Source of the DNA: Myxococcota bacterium
GTDB lineage: Bacteria; Myxococcota_A; UBA796; UBA9615; JAKLKC01
Length of the DNA: 64,000 nucleotides
Assembly (NCBI GenBank): GCA_023150875.1
Contig: JAKLKC010000001.1
Span: 62,001 to 126,000, forward strand
Direction: 5' to 3'
Below are positions 26,995-35,164 of this stretch, one piece after another. Position 1 is the first letter of the stretch. Each line of letters begins with the position of its first letter. Position numbers and translations under genes: made by a program. Under the pieces are notes generated by a model, which did not search any database, had not been told where the DNA came from, and was given only the letters and a program-made list of their open reading frames with translations.

Positions 26995-27729
26995 GTGCCG
27001 CCTGACCCCGATCCCCTGGAGGGCGCCCGCGAGCGCCTGGTGGTCGCCCTCGACCTCGACACGCCTCAGGAGGCCCTCGCCGCGGGCCGGGACCTGGCGG
27101 GGACCGTCTCGCGGGTGAAGGTGGGGAGCCGACTCTTCCTCGCCGGTGGGCCCGACGTGGTGCTCCGCCTGGTGGATCTCGGCCTCAGGGTCTTCCTGGA
27201 CCTGAAGTTCCACGACATCCCCGACCAGGTCGCGGGCGCCTGCGCCCGGGCGGCCTCCCTGGGAGTCGACCTGCTCACGGTCCACGCCTCGGGAGGCGGA
27301 GCCATGCTCCGGGCCGCGTCCGCGGCCGTGGGGGAGGCGGGGGCGGCGCGCCCCCGGGTCCTGGCGGTGACCGTGCTCACCAGCCTCGCCGAGGCGGACC
27401 TGGGGGTCCTGGGGATCTCCCGCTCCCTGGGCGCCCAGGTGACGGGCCTCGCCGAGCTGGCCCGGGCCTCGGGAGTGGACGGGGTGGTCTGCTCCCCCCG
27501 GGAGCTGGCGGCGCTCCGGCCGGCCCTCCCCTCCCCCTTCCTGCTGGTCACGCCCGGGATCCGCGGTGCGGGGGAGGAGGCCCAGGACCAGGCCCGCGCC
27601 CTCCCGGCCCCGGAGGCAGTGCGCCGCGGCGCGGACCTCCTCGTGGTGGGGCGGCCGGTGCTGAGGGCCCCCTCCCGGGCGGACGCCGCCCGCGCACTGC
27701 TCCGGCAGATCTCCGAGTCCCTCGGGTGA
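26995..27729 (+). CDS. pyrF: Orotidine-5'-phosphate decarboxylase
   Basis: Last step of de novo UMP synthesis. 244 residues with the active-site DLKFHDIP signature (Asp69, Lys71, Asp74) and the VTPGIR phosphate-binding block. The N-terminus LVVALDLDTPQEAL is typical. GTG at 26995 has GGAG seven bases upstream and fits family length; an in-frame ATG at 26920 would add 25 unlikely residues. It overlaps the next gene by four bases (GTGA). Confidence 0.93.
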   Translation: MPPDPDPLEGARERLVVALDLDTPQEALAAGRDLAGTVSRVKVGSRLFLAGGPDVVLRLVDLGLRVFLDLKFHDIPDQVAGACARAASLGVDLLTVHASGGGAMLRAASAAVGEAGAARPRVLAVTVLTSLAEADLGVLGISRSLGAQVTGLAELARASGVDGVVCSPRELAALRPALPSPFLLVTPGIRGAGEEAQDQARALPAPEAVRRGADLLVVGRPVLRAPSRADAARALLRQISESLG

Positions 27730-28751
27730 GCGAGGACCGCTCCGCACCGGACGACGTGGCGCGGGAGGTCGCGCGGCTGCGGCTCGACCTCGCCGTCCAG
27801 CCGGACCGCTGGATCCGCCAGCACGTGGTCGCCGAGCGGATCCGGGAGCTGCCCCCGCCCCTGGCCGTGGAGGTGATGCACGCCCTGTGGGACGGGGCGG
27901 GAGCGGGGGAACCCGTGTCCCAGGAGATCCTCCTGGACCTCGCCACCACCCGCCCCCTGGAGGAGTCCCTGGGCTACGACAAGGTCCGGGCCCTCTACGA
28001 GGCCGCGGTCCTGGGGGGGCGTCCCGACGTCGCGCGGCTCTTCGTCGCCCGGGGGGCCGCGGCGGCCATGGTGTCGGACCCGGACCGCGAGAACGAGAAG
28101 CTGGCATCGGAGCCGTTGGGCCGCAGGCGCGCCATCGCCCGGGGGAGGGACCGGTTCCAGCTCGATCGCCTGCTCTTCGACCGGAACCCGGCCGTGGTCC
28201 GCAACCTGCTGGAGAACCCCCGGGTGACCGAGAGGGACGTGGTCCGGATCGCCGCGATGCGTCCCACGACCTCCGCCGTCCTGAACGAGGTCCACCGCCA
28301 CCCGCGTTGGATCGGCGCCTACCGGGTGAAGAAGGCGCTGGTCTTCAATCCTTACTCCCCCGCGGACATCGCCCTGTCGTTGCTGGTCCACCTGCTGCGC
28401 CAGGACCTGTACCAGGCGGCCCGCGCCGAGACCCTGCATGCCTCGGTGCGGGACGCCGCCCGCGACCTGCTGGCGCGGCGGGCCCTCGGCCGCGTGCCCC
28501 GACCGCTGGACCCTCCTGCGGCCCCGCCCCCCGAGCGGCCTTCCCGCCAGGACGTCATGCTCGCCTTGAGCCGATCCCGCCGCCGTACCCACGCCCCCGG
28601 GGAGGACGCCCGGGCCCGGCTGGACCCCGAGGAGCTGTCGCGGGTGCTGGAGGGGGCGCGCCGGAAGGGAGGCGTTCCCGGCGGAGGGACCGGGAGCGAG
28701 CCCCCGATGTCGGGGGGCGCGGGCGGGGACGGACGGGGATCCGAGGACTGA
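27726..28751 (+). CDS. Hypothetical helical-repeat protein, coupled to pyrF
   Basis: 341 residues, cytoplasmic, largely helical. The middle part has HEAT-like repeating helices (for example RNPAVVRNLLENPRVTERDVVRIAAM, in parts), then a disordered Pro/Gly/Arg-rich tail. I recognise no enzyme motif. The GTG start at 27726 overlaps the pyrF stop, so translation is coupled, but no functional link to pyrimidine synthesis is apparent. A scaffold or binding role fits the architecture. Its end is 27 bases from the converging tatA gene. Confidence 0.7.
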   Translation: MSEDRSAPDDVAREVARLRLDLAVQPDRWIRQHVVAERIRELPPPLAVEVMHALWDGAGAGEPVSQEILLDLATTRPLEESLGYDKVRALYEAAVLGGRPDVARLFVARGAAAAMVSDPDRENEKLASEPLGRRRAIARGRDRFQLDRLLFDRNPAVVRNLLENPRVTERDVVRIAAMRPTTSAVLNEVHRHPRWIGAYRVKKALVFNPYSPADIALSLLVHLLRQDLYQAARAETLHASVRDAARDLLARRALGRVPRPLDPPAAPPPERPSRQDVMLALSRSRRRTHAPGEDARARLDPEELSRVLEGARRKGGVPGGGTGSEPPMSGGAGGDGRGSED

Positions 28752-28778
28752 CCGGGCGCGGCGGGTCCGCCCGCCCGC

Positions 28779-29033
28779 TCAGCGGCGGCGGGCCCTGCCG
28801 TCGTCCGGCTGGAGCGCGGCGGAGTCCCCCGCGGGGCGCTCGATCTCGTCCGGCGGGGTGACGTCGATGGCGTCCTGCCCGCCCATCGCCTTGCGGAAGT
28901 TGTGGATCGCCTTGCCGAGGGCGGCGGCGGTCTGGGGGAGCTTCGGCGCGCCGAAGACGAACAGGATGATCACCAGGATGATCAGCAGCTCGCCGACGCC
29001 GGGGAAGCTCCACAGCGCGAGGGGGAAGGTCAT
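28779..29033 (-). CDS. tatA: TatA/TatE-family translocase subunit
   Basis: 84 residues: one N-terminal transmembrane helix (GELLIILVIILFVFG), the FGAPKLP hinge, an amphipathic helix (LGKAIHNFRKAMGG) and a polar tail. This is the standard TatA plan, the pore-forming part of twin-arginine export of folded proteins. The ATG at 29033 has GGAG six bases upstream and a good promoter at 29070-29098. tatC is not in the window. Confidence 0.9.
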   Translation of the reverse strand: MTFPLALWSFPGVGELLIILVIILFVFGAPKLPQTAAALGKAIHNFRKAMGGQDAIDVTPPDEIERPAGDSAALQPDDGRARRR

Positions 29034-29069
29034 GGGAAGACTCCGGCCGCCCGTCGGGACGGCCCGGGG

Positions 29070-29098
29070 ATGATAGTCATCGCGGAGCGCGGCGTCAG
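29070..29098 (-). promoter_or_regulatory. Sigma70-like promoter for tatA
   Basis: Minus-strand CTGACG (29098-29093), 17-base spacer, TATCAT (29075-29070). It lies between the tatA ATG and the target duplication (29103-29110) of the MITE-like element, which inserted only a few bases upstream of the -35 box. Confidence 0.6.
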
Positions 29099-29110
29099 CA
29101 GGGGATCGGG

Positions 29111-29284
29111 CATGCCTATCCGGATGCCACCCAGGGCGGTTCGTGACGACCGCCAGCCGTCGTGAATGGCTCGCCGTCCTTGGCTCGCCCACAGAGGCAC
29201 AGAGCGGCCCGTCCGGGGCCCACAGAGAACACAGAGGGAGGAGCGGGGAGGCCCGGAGCTTTGGGCGGCAAACGGATAGGCAGT
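29111..29284 (+). mobile_element. MITE-like element, copy A (174 bp, non-coding)
   Basis: Ends are inverted repeats: the left end reads CATGCCTATCCG and the reverse complement of the right end reads ACTGCCTATCCG. The pairing extends about 20 bases inward with few mismatches. The element is flanked by an exact 8-bp direct repeat, GGATCGGG (29103-29110 and 29285-29292), as left by transposition. A second copy of identical length lies inverted at 60814-60987. Inside are several CAGAG-containing units. It encodes no transposase and has no convincing coding frame, so it must be moved in trans. Confidence 0.85.
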
Positions 29285-29320
29285 GGATCGGGGACCGCCC
29301 CCCTTCCGAGGGGCCCTCCC

Positions 29321-30595
29321 TCACGACGGCCCGTCGGAGCGGAAGACGATCCGCCCGTCCTTCACCACCGCCGAGGCCGGCCGGTGGCCCAGGGCATAGA
29401 ACAGCTCCCGCCAGTCCGTCACCCGGAAGACCGCGAGGTCCGCCCGGGCGCCGATCCGGACCTGGCCCCGGTCACCCTCGAGGCCGACGGCCCGGGCCGC
29501 GTGGGCGGTGATCCCCGCCAGCGCCTCCTCCAGGGTCAGGCCCATGGCCAGGCAACCCAAGGTCCCCATCAGCAGGAGGTCCGGCGTGGGGGACGTGCCG
29601 GGGTTCCAGTCGGTGGAGACCGCCACCCTCACGCCCGCCCCCCGGAGCGCCCGAGCCGGCGGCGCCGCTGACCGTAGGAAGAGCATCGCCCCGGGCAGCA
29701 GGACGGCGGTGACCCCCGCACCCGCCAGGGCCTCCACGTCCGCCGCCTCCACCCGCTCCAGGTGGTCTGCGGAGGTCGCCCCCAGCTCCGCCGCCAGGGC
29801 CGCGCCGCCGGCGCGGGTGATCTGCTCGGCGTGTACCTTCAGCCCGAGCCCGAGGTCCCGCGCCCGGGTCAGGATCCGCCGGGACTCCGCGGCGCTGAAT
29901 GCCTCCCGCTCGCAGAACACGTCGCAGAACCGTGCCAGCCCCTCCCCCACGACCCGGGGCAGCATCTCCTCCACCACCTCGTCGACGTAGCGCCCGCGGT
30001 CGGAGCGCCTCTCCGCCGGGACGGTGTGGGCTCCGAGGAAGGTGGGTACCAGGTCCCAGGGCCCCTCCCGGTCCAGGTCCCGCACCACCCGCAGGATCCG
30101 GAGCTCCGTCTCGGCGTCCAGGCCGTAGCCCGACTTCACCTCCACGGTGGTGACTCCCCGGGACAGCAGGGACTCCAGCCGGGCCCGGGCCAGCGCCCGC
30201 AGCTCCCCGTCGGACGCCGCCCGGGTGTGCCGTACCGTGCCCAGGATCCCACCCCCCTGGCGCAGGATCTCGGCGTAATCCTCCCCCGCAAGGCGCCGGG
30301 CGAACTCCCCGGCCCTGGAGCCTGCGAAGACGATGTGGGTGTGGCACTCCACGAGGCCGGCGGTGATCACGCCCCCCGCCGCGTCCAGGACTTCGCATCC
30401 CGGCCCCGGGGCGAGGGCCTCGGGCCAGGCACCGTCCGTCCCCACCCAGGCGATCCGGTCCCCCGCGCAGAGCACCGCGCCCCCGGCGACCACCTCGGGG
30501 GGCCCCCCGTCCGGCGAAGAGACCACCTGGGAAGCACCCCGGATGACGAGGGACGTCGCCGCGGCGGGCGGTGTCGGGCTCGGGTTCGGGGTCAC
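29321..30595 (-). CDS. hutI: Imidazolonepropionase
   Basis: Third step of histidine degradation, hydrolysing imidazolonepropionate to N-formimino-glutamate. 424 residues of the amidohydrolase superfamily. The metal-binding HxH is His85/His87 in ECHTHIVFAGSR, followed by RLAGEDYAEILRQGGGI, VEVKSGYGLD, and STDWNPGTSPT, all highly conserved in HutI. The start is GTG at 30595. hutH, hutU and hutG are not in the window. It starts 55 bases after the upstream lipoprotein gene and could be read from that operon. Confidence 0.95.
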   Translation of the reverse strand: MTPNPSPTPPAAATSLVIRGASQVVSSPDGGPPEVVAGGAVLCAGDRIAWVGTDGAWPEALAPGPGCEVLDAAGGVITAGLVECHTHIVFAGSRAGEFARRLAGEDYAEILRQGGGILGTVRHTRAASDGELRALARARLESLLSRGVTTVEVKSGYGLDAETELRILRVVRDLDREGPWDLVPTFLGAHTVPAERRSDRGRYVDEVVEEMLPRVVGEGLARFCDVFCEREAFSAAESRRILTRARDLGLGLKVHAEQITRAGGAALAAELGATSADHLERVEAADVEALAGAGVTAVLLPGAMLFLRSAAPPARALRGAGVRVAVSTDWNPGTSPTPDLLLMGTLGCLAMGLTLEEALAGITAHAARAVGLEGDRGQVRIGARADLAVFRVTDWRELFYALGHRPASAVVKDGRIVFRSDGPS

Positions 30596-30650
30596 GGCGA
30601 CGGACCGGGTGGGCGGTGGGGGGCGGAGGAACGGAAGCCCTCCCGCGGGA

Positions 30651-33482
30651 TCAGGGAGGAGGCGCGTTCGCCTCGTCGTCCCAGGCCCCCGTGCCCGCGG
30701 CGACGCACTCGGGGTCCTCGGCGTCGATCAGGGCGTCGCCGTCGTTGTCCGCGCCATCGTTGCACTGTGCCGTGCCGGGGCCCACCTCGTCGGCGGCGGC
30801 GTCTACGCAGTCGGGGTCGGCGGCGTCGATCCAGCCGTCCCCGTCCTCGTCCGTCCCGTCGTTGCAGCCCGTGGTGCCGGGGCCCACCTCGTCGGCGGCG
30901 GCGTCCACGCAGTCGGGGTCGGCGTCGTCGGTCCACCCGTCCCCGTCGTTGTCGAGCCCGTCCTCGCACCCTCCCGGCGGAGCGTCTCCCTCGCCGCCGT
31001 CGGCCTCCACGCACTCGGGGTCCAGGGCGTCGATGGACCCATCGAGGTCGTTGTCCAGCCCGTCGTTGCACTCGGCGGTGCCGGGGCCCACCTCGTCGTC
31101 GCCGGCCTCCGTGCAGTCCGGATCCGCGGCATCGGTCCAGCCGTCCCCGTCCTCGTCGGCTCCGTCGTTGCATCCGGTGGTGCCGAGCCCCACCTCCCGG
31201 CTCTCGGCGTCGACGCAGTCCGGATCGTCCCCGTCGGTCCAGCCGTCGCCGTCCCCGTCCACGTGGTCGGAGCAGTTGTTGGAGTCCTCGTCGTCGTCCA
31301 GGCCGTCGTCGCAGCCCCGGTCGTCCTCGTCCACCTCGCCGTCGGCGTCGTTGTCCACGCCGTCGTTGCAGTCGTAGGCCGCGTTGGTGCCGCCCTCGGA
31401 CTCCAGCAGCGCGTCGTAGACCAGCTCGCCCGTCGCGTCGTCCACCCGGTAGCAGCCGGGGTCCTTCTCGTCCCTCCAGCCGTCGGCGTCGTCGTCGACG
31501 CCGTTGTTGCACTGCGTAATCCCCTCGAACATCCCGTCACCGAGCCCACAGCCGGGATCCGCGCCGTCCACGAGCCCGTCGCCGTCGTTGTCCACCGCGT
31601 CGTGGCAGTTGTCGGTGTTCGAGAAGATCGTCACGTCGAGGGTCTTCACGTCCACCACCATGTTGCCGAGCGCCGTCATGGGGATCTTCTGCACCCGGTG
31701 GTGGTTGATGTACAGGTAGGCGCTGTACCGGGTGGAGACGTACTCGTCGTCGGCGACGGTGGAACCGAACGGGAACATGGAGGGCGGCGCCTTGGCCAGC
31801 TCCCGTGCGGGGATGCAGAGCCCCCCGGAGCGGTGCCAGGCGAAGGCGGTCAGGCGGAAGACCTCGAAGGTCCCGAAGAAGTTGAACGGCATCATGTCGT
31901 CCCACACCCGGAAGTCCACGGTGTAGTAGTCGTTCTTCGACATCTTCCGCTCGCCCTCTTCGGTGTCCCAGCGCACCAGCAGCCCCGGACAGGTGCTGGG
32001 GGTCTCGGGATCGAAGGCGTCCCAGTCCACCTCCACGTCCTTGAGCTCGTCGAGGGTCCCCACGCCGATGTGAACGGCTCCGATGGTGGAGGCGAGGTTG
32101 CCCCCGTCGGGCAGCAGCGTGAGGTTGTTGACGCTGCCGATGTCCATGGGGGGGATGGTGATGGCCCCGGCGGCGTTGATGTCCTCGATCTTCTCCAGGC
32201 CCTGGGCGCACTCGGCCCCATAGTCTCCGGCCTCGAAGTTCACGCCGTAGGAGTAGGAGGCACCCCAGGACATGCACATCGGCTTGTCGAAGGGCGCGTT
32301 GTTGGGGCCGAGGAAGTCGTTGGTGTAGTACCGGATGTCGCCGTCCCAGCGCATGTCGATGCCATTCTGGCCGGGAAGGGTCACGCTCTCGGCCCCCGAA
32401 GAGAGCTCCAGGGCGGTGAAGGTCTCGTAGTCGAGGCAGTTCCCCTCCTCCAGGGGCCCGGAGGGCTGGTTGTTGAACCCCAGCTCCCTCTGGTCCTCGC
32501 AGACCTGGGCGAAGTAGCTGCCCCCCGGGAGTCCCATGACGGGCTCCTTGAAGTAGAGGGTCACCTTCCCGACGTCGCCGCCCCCGCCCTCGATCCCCTC
32601 CAGGGCGAAGAAGCAGTATCCGTCCACCTGGGTGGCGTCGGGGGTGTTGTCCCCGTCCGTGTCCACGTCCACGGGGTCGCAGTCCGCCCCGGGCGCCGCC
32701 ACCTGGAGCTGGAGCACTCCGGCGTCGGTCCCGATGGGGTCCTGCACGTTGTGCCTGTTCCGGTAGAAGCGGATGAGGTCGCCGGCCTGGACCCGGTTGA
32801 CGTCGGGGGGCGCGAAGGCCCGAGGGGGGATCTGGGCCCGGATCCCCGTCGTCGAGGCGACGCTGTCCGGGTTGCCTCCCCAGAAGGTCGCCCCCCGCGG
32901 GGACGGCTGGCTGTTCAGGAAGCCGTAGCCGCCGACGAAGGGCACGCCGCCGAAGAGGGTGCTGTCGTAGTACTGGAGGCTGAACGACCCGATCTCGTCA
33001 TCGAAGAGGCTGGCGTACTCCACCGCGGTGTTTTCGCTGCCGGGGATCCGGCTGGAGACCCGGTAGTCGTACCCGTCGTCCAGGCTCGCCACGCCGTGCT
33101 CGCAGCCGACCCGCACGTCGACCTTCCCGGTCTGGATCGGACCCGGCGGGGAGATCACCGTGATGACGTCGTCCCGGAGCTCCACCGAGGTGTCGCAGAA
33201 GTCCCGGAGGGCGTCGAGGTTGGCGTCCGTCACCACCGTGGCGTTGCGGTTCCCGAACACCACGGACGGCCGCTGGCACTGGCTCGGGTCGTCGACCTCG
33301 ATCCGGACCACGTTGCATCCGGTGATCCCGTCCTCGAAGGCGGGCGTCATCGAGACGATCTCGGGGGGATCGCCCGAGTAGTACGGCTCGGCCTCGCCGC
33401 AGCCCGCGAACGCGAGCCCGGCGGCCAGCGCCACCCGGCCGAGGCGGCGGGTGGGACGTCCCGGGGGGGAGGGATGTCGCAT
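30651..33482 (-). CDS. Large lipoprotein with nine Cys-bracketed calcium-binding repeats
   Basis: 943 residues, lipid-anchored through a FAGC lipobox. The N-terminal 600 or so residues form a beta-rich region with many Cys and no family I recognise. From about residue 626 to the end run nine acidic repeats near the pattern CNDGxDNDxDGxxDxxDPxC, related to thrombospondin type-3 calcium loops. Three of the later ones lie in near-identical 34-residue units. Such repeats are common in myxobacterial surface proteins and are thought to be calcium-stiffened stalks. The ATG at 33482 has GGGAG upstream. It is the last gene of the four-gene surface operon beginning at 40377. Confidence 0.82.
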   Translation of the reverse strand: MRHPSPPGRPTRRLGRVALAAGLAFAGCGEAEPYYSGDPPEIVSMTPAFEDGITGCNVVRIEVDDPSQCQRPSVVFGNRNATVVTDANLDALRDFCDTSVELRDDVITVISPPGPIQTGKVDVRVGCEHGVASLDDGYDYRVSSRIPGSENTAVEYASLFDDEIGSFSLQYYDSTLFGGVPFVGGYGFLNSQPSPRGATFWGGNPDSVASTTGIRAQIPPRAFAPPDVNRVQAGDLIRFYRNRHNVQDPIGTDAGVLQLQVAAPGADCDPVDVDTDGDNTPDATQVDGYCFFALEGIEGGGGDVGKVTLYFKEPVMGLPGGSYFAQVCEDQRELGFNNQPSGPLEEGNCLDYETFTALELSSGAESVTLPGQNGIDMRWDGDIRYYTNDFLGPNNAPFDKPMCMSWGASYSYGVNFEAGDYGAECAQGLEKIEDINAAGAITIPPMDIGSVNNLTLLPDGGNLASTIGAVHIGVGTLDELKDVEVDWDAFDPETPSTCPGLLVRWDTEEGERKMSKNDYYTVDFRVWDDMMPFNFFGTFEVFRLTAFAWHRSGGLCIPARELAKAPPSMFPFGSTVADDEYVSTRYSAYLYINHHRVQKIPMTALGNMVVDVKTLDVTIFSNTDNCHDAVDNDGDGLVDGADPGCGLGDGMFEGITQCNNGVDDDADGWRDEKDPGCYRVDDATGELVYDALLESEGGTNAAYDCNDGVDNDADGEVDEDDRGCDDGLDDDEDSNNCSDHVDGDGDGWTDGDDPDCVDAESREVGLGTTGCNDGADEDGDGWTDAADPDCTEAGDDEVGPGTAECNDGLDNDLDGSIDALDPECVEADGGEGDAPPGGCEDGLDNDGDGWTDDADPDCVDAAADEVGPGTTGCNDGTDEDGDGWIDAADPDCVDAAADEVGPGTAQCNDGADNDGDALIDAEDPECVAAGTGAWDDEANAPPP
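30705..31607 (-). repeat. Coding tandem repeats (calcium-loop units)
   Basis: DNA encoding the nine acidic repeats. In the part nearest 30705-31210 the units recur at about 102 bp (34 residues) with high identity, for example the CVDAAADEVGPGT block twice in succession, which implies recent tandem expansion. This region is prone to length change and to misassembly from short reads. Confidence 0.75.
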
Positions 33483-33511
33483 CTCTGTAGGCTCCCGCTT
33501 CCTCGTGGCGC

Positions 33512-35122
33512 TCACGGCTGGTACGCGAGGCGGCCGACCACCATGTGGGAGGCCCGCAGTCGGACGGGGTTGATGTCCGCGGCACCGCCCGTCTCGTTGC
33601 GGACGAGGGGCAACTGCACCAGGTCCTCCCGCGTGCGGCTGACCACCAGGATCGCGCCCCGGACGCGGCTCATGTCGACCCGGGCCTCCAGGGACTCCAG
33701 GTCGTCGGCGCCGATGGTGAAGCTGCCGTCGTCGGCGGCGGTGCAGACCAGCTCGCCCACGAAGCCGTCGGTGTCGCGGCTGCCCCCGGTGGGCTGACAG
33801 GTCAGGGCCTCGGGGTCGCACTGGGAGATGGGGTAGAGCCGCGGGCACTCGATGTCCGGCGGCAGCCACTCCCCCAGGGATCCGTAGCAGCCCGTGCTGT
33901 CGCAGCCCCCGTCACCGTCGTCGTCCAGGCCGTTGGCGCAGTCCATGGGATCGGTGGCCGTGGCGCCGAAGCCCTCGTGCCCGTCGTCGATGCCGGCCGC
34001 GGCGAGGGCGGCGTACTCGGGGTCGCAGTCGTCGACGGCGTTGCCGTAGACGTCCAGGACCGGCGCGCCGCTCCCGTCGGTCTCGATGGTACAGCCGCAC
34101 TGGCGACCCGGGTCGTCGGGGCACGGCACCGTCGTGCCGTCGGGCACGGAGCCGAGGAGCCGGACCGCGACGGTCACCTGCCCGCCCCCGTCCTCGTCCA
34201 GAGCCACCCAGCCGACGTTGAGGAGCGCGCCCGACGTTCCGTCCCAGGGACTCGGGAGACCCGGAGACTCGGCGTCGAACTCCACCGGGACGGCGCCGCT
34301 CCCGTCCTCGGAGGTCGAGACGACGAGGCCGTCCAGCTCCGAGGGCGTGGTGATGCGCGGGCTCTCCGCCGTGGTCTTCCCGGCACGCTCGTCGATGACG
34401 TCGCTGGGCAGGGGGATCGAGGCGACGGGCGCGTTCTCGGGCGGGATCCCCCCCCCGAAGTACAGCTCCATCTCCTCGTCGAACGCCCAGTTGGACGCCA
34501 GGTGCTCCTGGGCCCACCCCAGCGGGTCGGCGTCGATGTATTCCCGGGCCAGCCAGGGCTGGGCACCGATGTAGTAGATGAAGACGTCCGAGGTCCGCTC
34601 CGGGTAGTCCAGGGGGTTCCGATCCAGGGTGAATCGGGTCCGCTTGCCCGCCGACGCCCGGTCCCGGATCTGCATCCCGTCCCCGAGGTCCACGGTCGTG
34701 AAGCTGCCCAGGGGGCCCACGTTGTTGATCAGCGGGAAGCAGGTGTCGATGGCGTCGGGGCCCTTGGGGCTGACCAGGCTGACCTCGTCCGCGGCCGTCA
34801 GGGCGGGAGTGAACACGTAGGAGAAGCCGAACACCGCGTGGAAGGGATCCTCGGCGCTCGTGAACGCGTCCCCCGCCCCGTAAAGGCCGGTGATGGTCGA
34901 CCCGAAGTCCAGCCACCGTCCCCGCAGGTCGACGAGGGCGTAGTCGATCAGCCCCCCCCGCGGCTCGGGAGTGGACTGGATCTGCCCGGGTTCCAGCCCG
35001 ACGCCGATCTGCTTCGACCCCGCGGGGGAGGAGTCGTGCCCGCAGCCCCAGAGGGCCATGGCCGCGCCGGCCCCGGAGAGGGTGAGGCCGATCCGCGAGG
35101 CAGGGCGAAGAAATGAACGCAT
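33512..35122 (-). CDS. Surface lipoprotein, unknown function
   Basis: 536 residues with a signal peptide ending in a LWGC lipobox. The mature protein is beta-rich with scattered Cys and one short calcium-loop-like segment (CANGLDDDGDGGC), akin to the repeats of the next gene's product. I recognise no enzyme motif. It follows the 1360-residue fusion gene by 42 bases and precedes the repeat lipoprotein by 29 bases, so all are likely co-expressed. Probably a partner subunit on the outer membrane or cell surface. ATG at 35122. Confidence 0.75.
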   Translation of the reverse strand: MRSFLRPASRIGLTLSGAGAAMALWGCGHDSSPAGSKQIGVGLEPGQIQSTPEPRGGLIDYALVDLRGRWLDFGSTITGLYGAGDAFTSAEDPFHAVFGFSYVFTPALTAADEVSLVSPKGPDAIDTCFPLINNVGPLGSFTTVDLGDGMQIRDRASAGKRTRFTLDRNPLDYPERTSDVFIYYIGAQPWLAREYIDADPLGWAQEHLASNWAFDEEMELYFGGGIPPENAPVASIPLPSDVIDERAGKTTAESPRITTPSELDGLVVSTSEDGSGAVPVEFDAESPGLPSPWDGTSGALLNVGWVALDEDGGGQVTVAVRLLGSVPDGTTVPCPDDPGRQCGCTIETDGSGAPVLDVYGNAVDDCDPEYAALAAAGIDDGHEGFGATATDPMDCANGLDDDGDGGCDSTGCYGSLGEWLPPDIECPRLYPISQCDPEALTCQPTGGSRDTDGFVGELVCTAADDGSFTIGADDLESLEARVDMSRVRGAILVVSRTREDLVQLPLVRNETGGAADINPVRLRASHMVVGRLAYQP

Positions 35123-35164
35123 GCTCGCTCCGGTGTCCGTGCGGTCGAAGTGACGCCGCCGGTC

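Noticed and set aside
29113-29320. Coding frame through the MITE-like element (similar short peptides occur in both copies)
   Set aside because: The similarity simply follows from the DNA repeat. Frames have no ribosome-binding site and the changes between copies do not favour synonymous positions.
30705-31607. Regularly spaced repeats that might suggest a CRISPR array
   Set aside because: The units are about 102 bp, in frame, and encode acidic calcium-loop repeats of a lipoprotein. There are no unique spacers and no cas genes.
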